From: Gracilaria domingensis
Taxonomy: Eukaryota > Rhodophyta > Florideophyceae > Gracilariales > Gracilariaceae
Direction of reading: 5' to 3'
NCBI GenBank assembly: GCA_022539475.1
Contig: VCMS01000241.1
Span: 1 to 64,000 of the forward strand
DNA: 64,000 nucleotides
Positions within the stretch are counted from its first letter, which is position 1. Every line of letters begins with the position of its first letter. A model generated the notes under the pieces. It searched no databases, was not told the origin of the DNA, and saw only the letters and a program-made list of their open reading frames with translations. The translations under genes were made by a program, and so were the position numbers. Shown one piece after another: positions 1 through 9,203 of this stretch.

Positions 1-332
1 GCTTGTCCACGTGTATTGGCGGGAGTAGGCTGTACATGGAAGTGAATGAGTGTACTCTTGACTACTATGCAAAGCATTTGAAGAGCATGATTAGAGAGCG
101 CGACCATGCTCGCGTGAGTCATCATTGCGCGAACTCCACGACTCTAAAGCGTACAATCAGCGTGCGAGCGGCCACGGACAGGACACGGACGAGACTGGCA
201 GTGCGCTGGGAGGAGCTGCCGAAAGCGGGGGTGCCCAGCGTAAGTCGCCTTTTAAAGGCTCGCCTCCGTTGTTGTATCGTCCCGAGCGAGCGTATTGTTG
301 ATATACACCTTTCACTGCAATAGCTGTTCAAC
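1..332. other. Upstream region of the first gene, no supported gene
   Basis: An open frame runs through 3-323 on the plus strand but its translation has no recognisable domain and begins at a non-ATG codon, so it is not called. The stretch probably holds the promoter of the downstream ParB/dioxygenase gene; a TTTTAAA box near 252 is a weak TATA-like candidate. Confidence 0.3.
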
Positions 333-661
333 ATGAAGCCAACTCGTGTTCGAAAGCGTACGCAAAGCGTGACTCCTCGCACTCGGCGGAGCACTCGATT
401 ATTGCAAGGTGGAATGCGGGTTTCTCTGCAGATGGATATTGAGGATGAAGGAAAGGTGATAGTCGGGAAGCGTTGTTGCATGGAATTGGAAGTGTTCTAC
501 GCCGCGAGTTGCACGGGAAGCAATTGGACACAGGTCTTGTGGTGGTTCATAATATTCTCATCAGTCGAAGCGGTCAGACGTTCTACCCTTACCGGGCGGA
601 GGGCCTGGATCTTCCACAATATATCCAGGATCTCCGGACGGCCGCTCCTTGGGATGAGAAA

Positions 662-3600
662 ATGATGGAACCGGTGGCAGCCAGCATTCCGGCGTCGAAG
701 CGAGGAACGGTGAGCGCTATGAGTGAGGTGATGACGCCGACAAGCCGCACGGAGCCAATTCGAAGTTCATCAACACCGAGAGGTAGCGCATCAGTAGCAC
801 CTCCGCGGGCAGGTCCGTCGTCTATTACGAAGCGGTCTATGGAGACGAGAGCATCCCCAGCTACGAAGCGGACAGGTCAAACAAAGTCTACCTCCGCTAC
901 GAAGCCCACTGCGTCGAAAAGGGCTTCTCCTGCGATGAATCAGACCGTCGACACAAGGGGAACTTCTGCGTCGAAACAGACGGTTCAGCAGGGGACGGCT
1001 GTGCAAGAGGAGGAAGATGAGATCATGAAAGGTCCCCTTCCAGACGCGGATGCGCAATCCGCGCAAGGAGCTGGTCCATCTGTACCCCAAACTGCACCAG
1101 AAACTGCGGAGCAGCAGGACGATGACGTTGTGCTTCTGTCCGCAAGAATGGCACGTTCAAGTGTTTCTGGCGAGCGGTCTGGAACACAAGGGACCCCTAC
1201 TCGGAGCAAGACGTACAGACGAATTCGTCAGAAGGTACCAAAGGTGAACCTCAATCAGTATCGGATGGTTGTTGTTACTGTTGACATCACTCTGGTGGAC
1301 ACTCCGCCCAATTTACTCCGTGGAGTAAGTAAACGCCACGTTGAAGCCCTTGTGAAGAGTATGGAGGAGCGGGGGATATTGCAGTCGATGGGTTCTCCAG
1401 TGGTGGCCTTACAAGATGCTACTACGGGAGAGAGGGATACTGACAAGGGACGCCTAACGAAGAAGTGCTTCATTGTAGATGGTTTGCATCGTCTGAAAGC
1501 TATACAATATTTGGCAGGGACTGGGGCACCGAAGTGGAAGCGATTAGCCAAGTTTTGGCGTTGCAATCTGCTGATACGAAGAGATGGGAGGCCCATTGGG
1601 ATGAAGGAATTGTTATGTGTTGCTTCGTACCTCAATGAGTCGACGAGTACCATGCGAAGGATGATGTTTGCAGACAAGATACACTCTATAGTTAGTGTGG
1701 TCGCCATTCTAATTGAAGATGTTGAGGGGGTGACGCCGGCAGACGTGGATCCTGCAGAAGTGACAGAAGTGTTGAAGGAGAGCCAACTGATTGGGACGGT
1801 GCAAGAGCGTCAGTACCTGAGATATGCCAATGTCGCCCTGCAACTCATGTCTCGTGAGGGAATGCTGCCCCATTTCGAGGATATATGTGAGACTGTGAGT
1901 GACATAGGTCTCACACATCTGTCCCATACTCCGCTATATGTTTTGGATGCCGAGGAGTTTTCCTTCATTCTTGATTGTCTTCAGATGTTTCTATTGAAGG
2001 GCAAGTCGACGAAGACAAAGCAATGGAAAAGCTTTGAGGAGGTTCGAGGTTTCTTTTATGATAGAGCAGTGTCTCTGTTCCGCGCGGCTAGAGCAGTGAG
2101 GAATGAACTGAACGAGGAAGAGTCCATGGAAGTGTTCCTGAAACGAGAAGTCAGTCTTTCTGCTCCATCGAATGAAGATGACGTTGAAGACCCAGACAAC
2201 AACGCAGCTGTGTATCAGTTCCTTTTGGGACAAGTTGTGAACTTCAACACATTGCCGCGTGTTCGGAGCAGGACGAGCTCAATTAGAACTGCCACGACTT
2301 CCGTTCAGAATCGATTGCGGACGATGCTCAAGGTAATTCCGCCCCCTGCACCAGTGAAGCAGTCCGTGACAAAGAGGAGGACTCCCGCTGCTGCTGCTGC
2401 AACATCTGCCAGTGAAGAAGGGGAGCCGCGAAGAAGTGCACGAGAACGGGCGCAGGTGAGTTATAGGGAAATCGAACACGGCCGAAATCGAGGTGCCATA
2501 GAAGTTCTGGATAGCTCTGAAGAAGAACAGCGGGCTCCGCCGAGGAAGAAACGGAGAAAGACTTTCACACAACAGATGAGATCTACTCTGAACAGCATGA
2601 CACCGGATGACCTGATGTCTCAACTAAATGAACATGTGCTGAGAGGAAGGTCGATGAAGGTTCAGTTCGTGGCATTGGGAGAGGGAGCGAATGCAGAGAA
2701 CGCAGGCAGTTCTGCATTTGTGGATGACGAAGAGCTTCTTTCTGTGACAGTTCCACGGGTTGTCACCGTCGAGAAAGATGCTGCGCCAGACGATCAGCAA
2801 GAGACAGGTGGGGGGTCATTTGATGACGAGTTACCTACAGCTCTTCCGGAATCTGAGGAGCACGGACTTGTTCGAGGTGACCCATATGATGGCCCACTGA
2901 ACCCATCATGGTGCGGGTATGCCAGGCTGAGACCGCAGGAATGGCAAGGGAAGAACGTAATTGAGCACAAGGACCCCTGGCTCAGAGTCATTCACTTGCC
3001 GAAGGGACATAGGTCGGAGCTGCTAAGTGTCTCGAATCTTAGAGATGTACACCATCCTGTCTTTTGGCACGCTGCAAGGGCTGAACATCGCCTACGGGCG
3101 GAGACATTTGGTATGCAGTATCCTCGTGCTCGACCGACAGGTATGGATGATGAAGAGGTGCTGTGGGTTGCTGCGAAGGAGCATGACGAATTTGGGCAAA
3201 TGTTCTTCGCCCGAATGCAAGCTGAGCTAAGGCAGAATGGATATTGCGTGCTTGATGGCTTTGCGACGGATAATGGTGTCCCTAAATGGGAGGAGTTGGA
3301 AGAAGTTCGGGAGTTCGGAGATGTGTCGGGGAAGTTGGTGGACTTCTTCGAGAATGAGTATGGAGCGATGCCGGATATACGGAAAGGAGAGGAACAGAAG
3401 TCGTTTGTTCAAATAATCAACGATGATAAAGGATGGAAGGACGGTAGCGATGGACCATTTGAGGAGAGAGTGATGTCGACACGTTGGGGTACGGTGGAGA
3501 AGCCGGAGGATAATGAGGAGCTCAGGTGGGTTGTAAGGTCGCGTGCTTTACTTGATGTTCGAATGGGTACAATTGCTGCGGCTTTGGGACTATGGGACAA

Positions 3601-4249
3601 TGAAAGGGAAGCTGTGAAGATGTACACTCCGAAAACTGGTGGTCGATTTCTGGGGACGACGAGAAAGTGCAAGCGCCAGACGCTGCACACCGACTTCAGT
3701 GGTCTGGTTACGAAGGAAACAATGAATACTGGCAACCCCGGATACTTTGTAATGGCCTCTGGGAAAGAGGGCTTTCCTCTCTGGGTGAGCGCTGGAAGCC
3801 ATCAACTGGTGGGGATGAACAACCAACAGTTGCGAGTGATGTCGGAGGTGTATCCAGCGAAGAAGATAATCATCCCACCGTACTCTGTATTCGTGGGCCG
3901 TGGTGATGTGACACATGCTGGAGCAAGTGGGAAGGACAAGGTGGATAGGCCCGAGTCTATGGATTTGCTGGTTAGATACCACATGTACATGGTACCAGAG
4001 GGCTACGCACTACCTGATGCTGTTCATCGGGTGCGGGATTTCCGACCCACGTTTGTCAATGGTGACGAGGAGGAGGAGGCGGAGGATGAACTGTTGTCCG
4101 ATAAGGAGGTTGGGGCGGTTGACATGGACGAAGACCAAGTGGTCGTGGAGATTGGTGTGGAAGCGGACGCCGGTAGAACCGAAGTGCTCGAGAGTAGTAG
4201 TGATGACGATTTGCCAATAATGAGGCTGCGAGCGCCTCGAAGTGGATGA
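662..4249 (+). CDS. ParB-like domain fused to a 2-oxoglutarate/Fe(II) dioxygenase
   Basis: A 1195-residue protein if started at the ATG at 662. Residues 1 to about 190 are low-complexity, Ser/Thr/Lys-rich and probably disordered. Residues about 200-330 resemble a ParB/sulfiredoxin-like domain: a GILQ-type strand is followed by VDGLHRLKAI, with Asp273, His276 and Arg277 matching the D-G-x-H-R motif of that fold. A basic RKKRRK patch follows as a likely nuclear localisation signal. The C-terminal part resembles the double-stranded beta-helix of Fe(II)/2-oxoglutarate dioxygenases: LHTDF gives the H-x-D pair (His1009, Asp1011), THAGA gives the distal His (1085) and LLVRYHM gives a candidate 2-oxoglutarate-binding Arg (1105). 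The tail is acidic. In-frame sequence is open upstream to 473 without an ATG, and a second frame with an ATG at 333 encodes a basic N-terminus, so the true start is uncertain. A role in DNA or chromatin modification is inferred from the domain pair; a transposon-borne origin is possible. Substrate is unknown. Confidence 0.65.
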   Translation: MMEPVAASIPASKRGTVSAMSEVMTPTSRTEPIRSSSTPRGSASVAPPRAGPSSITKRSMETRASPATKRTGQTKSTSATKPTASKRASPAMNQTVDTRGTSASKQTVQQGTAVQEEEDEIMKGPLPDADAQSAQGAGPSVPQTAPETAEQQDDDVVLLSARMARSSVSGERSGTQGTPTRSKTYRRIRQKVPKVNLNQYRMVVVTVDITLVDTPPNLLRGVSKRHVEALVKSMEERGILQSMGSPVVALQDATTGERDTDKGRLTKKCFIVDGLHRLKAIQYLAGTGAPKWKRLAKFWRCNLLIRRDGRPIGMKELLCVASYLNESTSTMRRMMFADKIHSIVSVVAILIEDVEGVTPADVDPAEVTEVLKESQLIGTVQERQYLRYANVALQLMSREGMLPHFEDICETVSDIGLTHLSHTPLYVLDAEEFSFILDCLQMFLLKGKSTKTKQWKSFEEVRGFFYDRAVSLFRAARAVRNELNEEESMEVFLKREVSLSAPSNEDDVEDPDNNAAVYQFLLGQVVNFNTLPRVRSRTSSIRTATTSVQNRLRTMLKVIPPPAPVKQSVTKRRTPAAAAATSASEEGEPRRSARERAQVSYREIEHGRNRGAIEVLDSSEEEQRAPPRKKRRKTFTQQMRSTLNSMTPDDLMSQLNEHVLRGRSMKVQFVALGEGANAENAGSSAFVDDEELLSVTVPRVVTVEKDAAPDDQQETGGGSFDDELPTALPESEEHGLVRGDPYDGPLNPSWCGYARLRPQEWQGKNVIEHKDPWLRVIHLPKGHRSELLSVSNLRDVHHPVFWHAARAEHRLRAETFGMQYPRARPTGMDDEEVLWVAAKEHDEFGQMFFARMQAELRQNGYCVLDGFATDNGVPKWEELEEVREFGDVSGKLVDFFENEYGAMPDIRKGEEQKSFVQIINDDKGWKDGSDGPFEERVMSTRWGTVEKPEDNEELRWVVRSRALLDVRMGTIAAALGLWDNEREAVKMYTPKTGGRFLGTTRKCKRQTLHTDFSGLVTKETMNTGNPGYFVMASGKEGFPLWVSAGSHQLVGMNNQQLRVMSEVYPAKKIIIPPYSVFVGRGDVTHAGASGKDKVDRPESMDLLVRYHMYMVPEGYALPDAVHRVRDFRPTFVNGDEEEEAEDELLSDKEVGAVDMDEDQVVVEIGVEADAGRTEVLESSSDDDLPIMRLRAPRSG

Positions 4250-4549
4250 GAATGAGATGATTAGTAAATTATGTGTGTCTTGCGAGTATTAAGAGTAGTA
4301 TACTATTACAAGGCTATACATATGAACATAGAAAAGGTGCGGCAGGCTGGTAATTGAACAAATGTCATACGTCTTTGGTCCAGTTGCGTCTAATTGCAAC
4401 ATGCCAAATGCTCGGTATCGTTAACATCATTGGTGGCACCATTCAATTCGCAATTGAACATGTAGCGTCCTAACACTTCTGAAACTGCACTTAAGGTTGC
4501 TTTTAAGAGAAGTATATGCAGTTCCTGTCTATGCGGTACTTGTGGCAGT

Positions 4550-5410
4550 ATGGTGACTGTATCAGGAAAAATGGCAGAGGAACAGAGAGACTTGGCGGAA
4601 ATTTCACCAAATACCTTGTCTAAGTTCATATATGCCAATGGTTACGGTATATTAAGTTCCGTTGATGGAACGTTGAGAAGAGAAGGAGAGTCAATTCCAG
4701 AAGAAGTTGTGAAGTGTATGAAGTTCATTGACGAACGTGTTGGTTTCGGACTTGTCACAGGGGGTGATGTGGGCGACGTGGAGGGGAAAATGGAAGGACT
4801 CGGAGACTATAAGTTTGGTGTCTCGGCGAATCATGGAGCTTTCATGCGTTTCTCTGACGAGAGGGAAATTAAGGGTGCATTCAATGATCACACCCTTGAC
4901 CACACTGTTGACGGACTACTGTTCCTGGCAAGGGATTTGAATAGGAGGCATGGTATTGTGAATGATGATGACAAGGGGTTCGTGGAGACCAGAAGTGATA
5001 GTGGCCTTCCCAATTTCGTGTACAACAAACTGTGGCAGTGGAAAGAAGAAGTGGATTCTGCTATTGGGGACCTGTTGCAGAAGATGGATGCGTTTGTTAT
5101 CTATCCCGGCGATAAAAGTTGCGAAATTGTGGACAAGCGATACACAAAAGGAAGCGGAGGAGAAAATCTTGTGGATAATGAACCGAGATTTATTGATACG
5201 GATGACGTCGTGACGTTCGGAAGTGCTTTGAGCGACGGGCCTTTGCATGAGGTAGGCGTGTACGGCGTTCACGTCAAAGAAGATTGTATCCCGCGTGGAG
5301 TACACAACCTGTTCGAAAGCGTGGAGGATGTACATTCGACAATTATGTTGGTGGCTCTGTTGTACGGCTACGAGGAAAAGCAGCACGATAAAAACCACCA
5401 TGAATCATAG
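4550..5410 (+). CDS. HAD-family phosphatase paralogue lacking the nucleophile (probable pseudoenzyme)
   Basis: A 286-residue protein starting at ATG 4550. It aligns along its length with the opposing gene at 5463-6335. HAD phosphatases use an Asp in D-x-D-G-T as nucleophile; here motif I reads LSSVDGT, so the first Asp is Ser37 while the second (Asp39) remains. Motif II is VTGGDV where the paralogue has ATGRD. The motif III lysine is present in RYTKGSGG, and motif IV reads FGSALSDGP, without the first acidic residue. Overall organisation (motif I at ~35, a cap between motifs II and III) suggests the HAD-IIB group, which includes sucrose- and mannosyl-3-phosphoglycerate phosphatases. The frame is fully open, so it is a coding gene rather than debris; catalytic phosphatase activity is unlikely by known HAD chemistry. 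It ends 52 bp from the stop of its convergent partner. Confidence 0.65.
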   Translation: MVTVSGKMAEEQRDLAEISPNTLSKFIYANGYGILSSVDGTLRREGESIPEEVVKCMKFIDERVGFGLVTGGDVGDVEGKMEGLGDYKFGVSANHGAFMRFSDEREIKGAFNDHTLDHTVDGLLFLARDLNRRHGIVNDDDKGFVETRSDSGLPNFVYNKLWQWKEEVDSAIGDLLQKMDAFVIYPGDKSCEIVDKRYTKGSGGENLVDNEPRFIDTDDVVTFGSALSDGPLHEVGVYGVHVKEDCIPRGVHNLFESVEDVHSTIMLVALLYGYEEKQHDKNHHES

Positions 5411-5462
5411 AACGGTATTGAGATATATACGACACTTTTATTACTGAGATCTCATATCATAG

Positions 5463-6335
5463 CTAAGTATTACAGGCATCGTAGCACTGGAAACAAATTC
5501 CAAGAGCATTTCTAAACCATTGACACTTGCATTTTCTGTACCCGTACAGTTCTGCCACCCTTCTGATGGTCTCATGCACGTCCTCCACCCCATCAACAAG
5601 ATATGTTACCGCTGGTGGAGGGTCGTCTCCCTTCACATGAACTGCGAGGGTTGCCATTTCATATAGAGGACCATCATTGGAAGCATTCCCGAAAGCAACG
5701 ATTAAATGTGTGTCGAACTGGGGGTCGTTTTCAACCAAGGCTAGCGCCCCACTATTTTTCGTGAAACGAATGTCCCCTATGTCACAGTTTTCATCTTGAG
5801 GGTACGCAACCAGGTTCGGAAAGGATGTCAACACTTTTGAAATACCGGAGTTAACTTCTGTTTTCCACTTCGACAGTCCATTGTACGTGAAGTTAGGGAG
5901 TCCACTGTCTTTTCTAGTGCTCACCACTGCTTGTTGACGCTCTTCGTGAAGTCCGTGCGATTCATTTAAGGAGAGTGCAAGTCTCTCAAGTTCGGCTGCA
6001 CATCTTTCGTAACCTTCCCTGTCAAGGTCCTGATCAATTTCGGTACCATTGGATAATCTCACCCGTGCGCCTTGGTTTCCAGAGATGCCAAAAGTGTAGC
6101 CACCCAGGTGCTCCATGAAACTCTCGGCATCCTCTATATCTCGCCCAGTAGCAATTCCGAAACCAACGCGTGCGTTGATGTACTTCATGCATTTGACTGT
6201 TTCGGCAGGAATGTTGTCCCCAGCTCTTTTCAGAGTACCGTCAACATCACTAATCACGGCGTAGCCATTTTCGAATATTTCGTTAGCCAGCTGCTGAGGA
6301 GTTACTTCTTGGGCTCTAACTTCTGAGTTATACAT
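5463..6335 (-). CDS. HAD-IIB-like phosphatase
   Basis: A 290-residue protein from the ATG at 6335; the open frame extends further upstream only from a non-ATG codon. Motif I is ISDVDGTL with nucleophile Asp30 and acid/base Asp32. Motif II is FGIATGRD, followed by a GNQGA segment typical of HAD-IIB enzymes, in which the cap lies between motifs II and III. The motif III lysine is in RFTKNSG. Motif IV reads FGNASNDGPLYEM: Asn stands where GDxxND members have the first Asp, the second is kept. The family hydrolyses sugar phosphates or phosphoglycosides; a mannosylglycerate-type or sucrose-phosphate substrate is possible in an alga but not shown. It is the convergent paralogue of 4550-5410, consistent with an inverted local duplication. 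A 10-bp palindrome TGAGATCTCA lies in the 52-bp shared 3' spacer. Confidence 0.7.
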   Translation of the reverse strand: MYNSEVRAQEVTPQQLANEIFENGYAVISDVDGTLKRAGDNIPAETVKCMKYINARVGFGIATGRDIEDAESFMEHLGGYTFGISGNQGARVRLSNGTEIDQDLDREGYERCAAELERLALSLNESHGLHEERQQAVVSTRKDSGLPNFTYNGLSKWKTEVNSGISKVLTSFPNLVAYPQDENCDIGDIRFTKNSGALALVENDPQFDTHLIVAFGNASNDGPLYEMATLAVHVKGDDPPPAVTYLVDGVEDVHETIRRVAELYGYRKCKCQWFRNALGICFQCYDACNT

Positions 6336-6931
6336 GTTTTGAAAGCTTTCGAAAGGGTTCGTTTTGCAAATGGGTATGGGTATACGAATGAGAAGGATGT
6401 GATTGATGTTCACAAGGTGTTTCGTAGTATACAAAGAGTCTAAGAACGACCATATACGGGTATTGTAGTACTGTTTTAAAACGTTACTAGGAGGAGAAGT
6501 TTTTGCATCGATTTGAAGTAAAGAAAGGATGATTTAGTCATAAATTATATGTACGGGTTGAAGTGGGTAAAGAAAACTGTAAATATCTTTAACATGAGCT
6601 TAGAAATCAAGAAGAGTAAAACAACCTCCATTATGGGTTGAAACCCATAAAAGGTTTACCTTACTTTATACGGGTGCCCCAAGTATTGCAAAGGCTTAGT
6701 TCTTCAGAAATATCACAATTTTTGTACTTGTTTCGTTACTAGTATCGTGCACTTTAATGATATGGAATGACCATTTTCTATCTAGCAAAGTCTTAGCGAA
6801 GTATTAGTGATAAGGGATGTAGGATTTAAAGGGGCATATTTGAACCACAGAAGGAAGAACAATATAAGTAATGTAATAGGAACAGGTCATTTCGATAAAG
6901 TAAATTTTATGTCTAACTATGTCTAAAAGGT
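6336..6931. other. Intergenic region with one perfect 9-bp inverted repeat
   Basis: AT-rich sequence between two minus-strand genes. The only structure seen is a perfect hairpin at 6631-6650, TTATGGGTT and AACCCATAA around a GA loop, which could lie in the 3' UTR of neither or either gene. No coding sequence is supported. Confidence 0.4.
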
Positions 6932-7852
6932 TCAGAACACCGAAAAGTCATGTGTTATAACCTCAAAGCTGGGGGATAACTTTTCCTTAACAACGTTGAC
7001 GTAGTTTGTATGAAAAGGAGCGGGGTCACCGCCTACAATGTTTCTTTCTTGGCGGGAAAAGTCGTAGAAGTACGCGTTCCTAAACTGAAAGTCGGAGAAA
7101 GAAGTAGGGAAGCCAACGAGAGTTTTCCCATATGCAAGAAGTCGCCCAACGGTCTCTTCCAGGTGGAAAGTAGTACCTGTCTTAAGCGAAACTATCTTCA
7201 ACAGCTCTTTCATTATTGTGAGCACAACCGTACTGCACTCCGTAGCGACTACGTCCATAGGAATGAAACCTCTTGAGGCCCCGACGATGTTGAACGCTGA
7301 TAGCCACACGAGCTTCTCATAATAGCTTACGAGAAATGTGTGTTCGTCGACAACCCCGCAAGTGAGACCCATAGACCTAAACCTGTCTGCAACGTTGGAG
7401 GCCCACTTTCCTGTTGCGACAGTGAGACCATCCGGACTTTGAGGAGTGACACCATCCTGCGGAGCTGCGTTTCTTGAGGGGACACCAACGTATAGGACAA
7501 CTTTTGAACATTTGTCCACACCGAGCTTCGAAAGCAATGGTATGATGTCTCCATTCTGGAAGAAAACGAGATTCTCTCTGAGCGAATAAGGGCAAGCCTG
7601 AATTACGGTCTCCAGGGTGTTCGTTCTTCCACAAACTAGTATCGGTACATCAGAAAGATGAGAGGTAGCAGCCATGCTGCAGAATTCGTGTGCGGAAATG
7701 ACCGTATCTTCTTCGTTCGCCAGCATGGTACCTATACGCCCCCTTCCAACAATAACGGCCCGAGTCCTTCGGGCGGGAGATGAGGCCTGAGGGACGTCAG
7801 AGTATCTGGGACTCGGAGGCGGAGTCGGAGGCATGTCAGACTGGGAGTTCAT
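6932..7852 (-). CDS. Ketopantoate reductase-like NAD(P)-dependent oxidoreductase
   Basis: A 306-residue protein from the ATG at 7852, which opens a proline/serine-rich leader of about 30 residues before the Rossmann strand. VIVGRGRIGTML is a nucleotide-binding GxGxxG-like segment, followed by ILVCGRTN and NLVFFQNGD, the usual order in ApbA/PanE-type proteins that reduce 2-dehydropantoate to pantoate. In the C-terminal domain EKLVWLSAFN matches the K-(x7)-N pattern around the catalytic lysine of the family, although the intermediate Asn of the bacterial enzyme is Leu here. Length is close to that of bacterial PanE (~300). The open frame continues 67 codons upstream but only from a non-ATG codon. 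The promoter side faces a truncated epimerase fragment. Pantothenate synthesis is plausible; the family also has members of unknown substrate. Confidence 0.6.
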   Translation of the reverse strand: MNSQSDMPPTPPPSPRYSDVPQASSPARRTRAVIVGRGRIGTMLANEEDTVISAHEFCSMAATSHLSDVPILVCGRTNTLETVIQACPYSLRENLVFFQNGDIIPLLSKLGVDKCSKVVLYVGVPSRNAAPQDGVTPQSPDGLTVATGKWASNVADRFRSMGLTCGVVDEHTFLVSYYEKLVWLSAFNIVGASRGFIPMDVVATECSTVVLTIMKELLKIVSLKTGTTFHLEETVGRLLAYGKTLVGFPTSFSDFQFRNAYFYDFSRQERNIVGGDPAPFHTNYVNVVKEKLSPSFEVITHDFSVF

Positions 7853-8243
7853 TGCAAGTGTTCGATTGTTTTTGTGTGACGATAAAAAGGGAAGATGGGG
7901 CGGAGAACTGCTGGGGTAAAGAGTGATACGTAAGTACAAACGGTTGGGAAGCGCAGAATGGGAACATGGTTCACTTTGTGAAAGTGAGCGAAATGTATGG
8001 TATGTGATTGTACTGAATGAATGATAGGGCTTGTATGAGACGACAAGCCACAAAGTGTGATGATGTTTTATGAAAGGTAGGTGGAAGAGTAGAAAGTGTG
8101 CAATGAATGAAACTGATTTCGAACCTGAGTTGTAAAGTAGTTGTAAAGTACGATTTACGGGGAGCTTGAATACAGGATGAAAGGAGCCATTTTGGCTTCA
8201 TAAATGACGTGAACGGGTTTTATAGCTTCACTCGGATTGCCAT

Positions 8244-8570
8244 AATTAAAAGGATGGAGTTGGATTGCGCCCGAATACGTCTATAAAGGTCGTAGAAGCA
8301 CTTATGAAGGAAGGAGTTGTAGACATGTTATTGTTGATGACGGTGGAGCCAGGGTTTGGAGGACAGGCGTTTATGGAGGGTGTTCTTGATAAGGTGCGAC
8401 ATGCAAGGGAGTTGTACCCAAGAATAGGGATACAGGTGGATGGAGGTATTGGACTGAGTACTGTGAAAGCAGTAGTGAAGGCCGGTGCAAACATTTCAGT
8501 TGCAGGATCTGCCATCTTTGGCTCGAGTAACCCAGCTCATGTCATAGCTGGTTTTCGAAAGGTTGGTTAG
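8244..8570 (+). pseudogene. Ribulose-phosphate 3-epimerase, C-terminal half only
   Basis: The frame encodes about 105 residues ending at 8570. TVEPGFGGQAFM and QVDGGIG are signature segments of ribulose-5-phosphate 3-epimerase, the (beta/alpha)8 enzyme of the Calvin and pentose-phosphate cycles; the GFGGQ phosphate-binding loop and the second catalytic Asp in VDGG are present, as is the VAGSAIFG phosphate-binding strand near the end. The family is about 220-230 residues, so the N-terminal half with the first catalytic Asp and metal-binding histidines is missing. Upstream an in-frame TAA occurs just before the fragment, and the frame has no ATG start. It is therefore a 5'-truncated, probably non-functional copy whose working paralogue should be elsewhere. 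Confidence 0.7.
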
Positions 8571-9203
8571 AGATAGTAGCATAAATTTATTGTTTATTAC
8601 ATTGTTACCTTTACGTGTTATCACAACTAAATTCTCCGTCTCCATTGGAGATGTATTTCTCTTGTATGACAACCGGGAAAGGATGTGAGAGAACATCAAT
8701 ATATCCCCAGTGGACGCTGAGAGGGAGGATGAACTACTCTACGTGCTATCATTGTTACCCATCCGGTGTCGAGTGGTGACATATTCTTTTTTTGTCACAA
8801 CCCACAAAGGATGTGACGGAAGAAGAACATGCCCCCAGTCGAGACAGAGGGTGAGCAACTCTAAGTACAATCACTAGTCCCTAGCTTGCCTCCACTGGCA
8901 ATATCTTCCTGTTTTGCTATAACCATCGAGTGGGGTTATGGTGGAAGAGAAAAATATCGCCGGTCGAGGCGAGGTGGGTGGGGACTATGTGAAGAGGGGA
9001 CAGAGAGATGGCGCTTAAATAGTGGAAGGTGCGGAGGTGTACAGTGGATGTTTTGGCGGGAAATGGGATGAGGGAAACAGGGACAATCATGGTGCTGGAT
9101 ATAGCCCGTGTGGTTGGACAGTGGGGGTGGACAGCACAGTTTAGCTCGATTGCACTGTATCGCAGCGGAAACTTCGATCCAACTACTACTTCTTTTTCTG
9201 AAG
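8571..9203. repeat. Three degenerate ~125-bp tandem units, each with a stem-loop
   Basis: Three related units begin near 8643, 8770 and 8894. Each contains a short hairpin at the same place: ACAACC/GGATGT (8669-8686), GTCACAACC/GGATGTGAC (8794-8817) and ATAACC/GGTTAT (8919-8939), followed by similar purine-rich text and a CCCCAGT or CGCCGGT element. The stems differ in sequence but the pairing is largely kept. The block lies upstream of the gene at 9204 and could be its 5' region. No protein is supported here. Confidence 0.5.

Noticed and set aside
3-323. 106-codon open frame at the left edge
   Set aside because: Non-ATG start, no domain and likely promoter position of the next gene.
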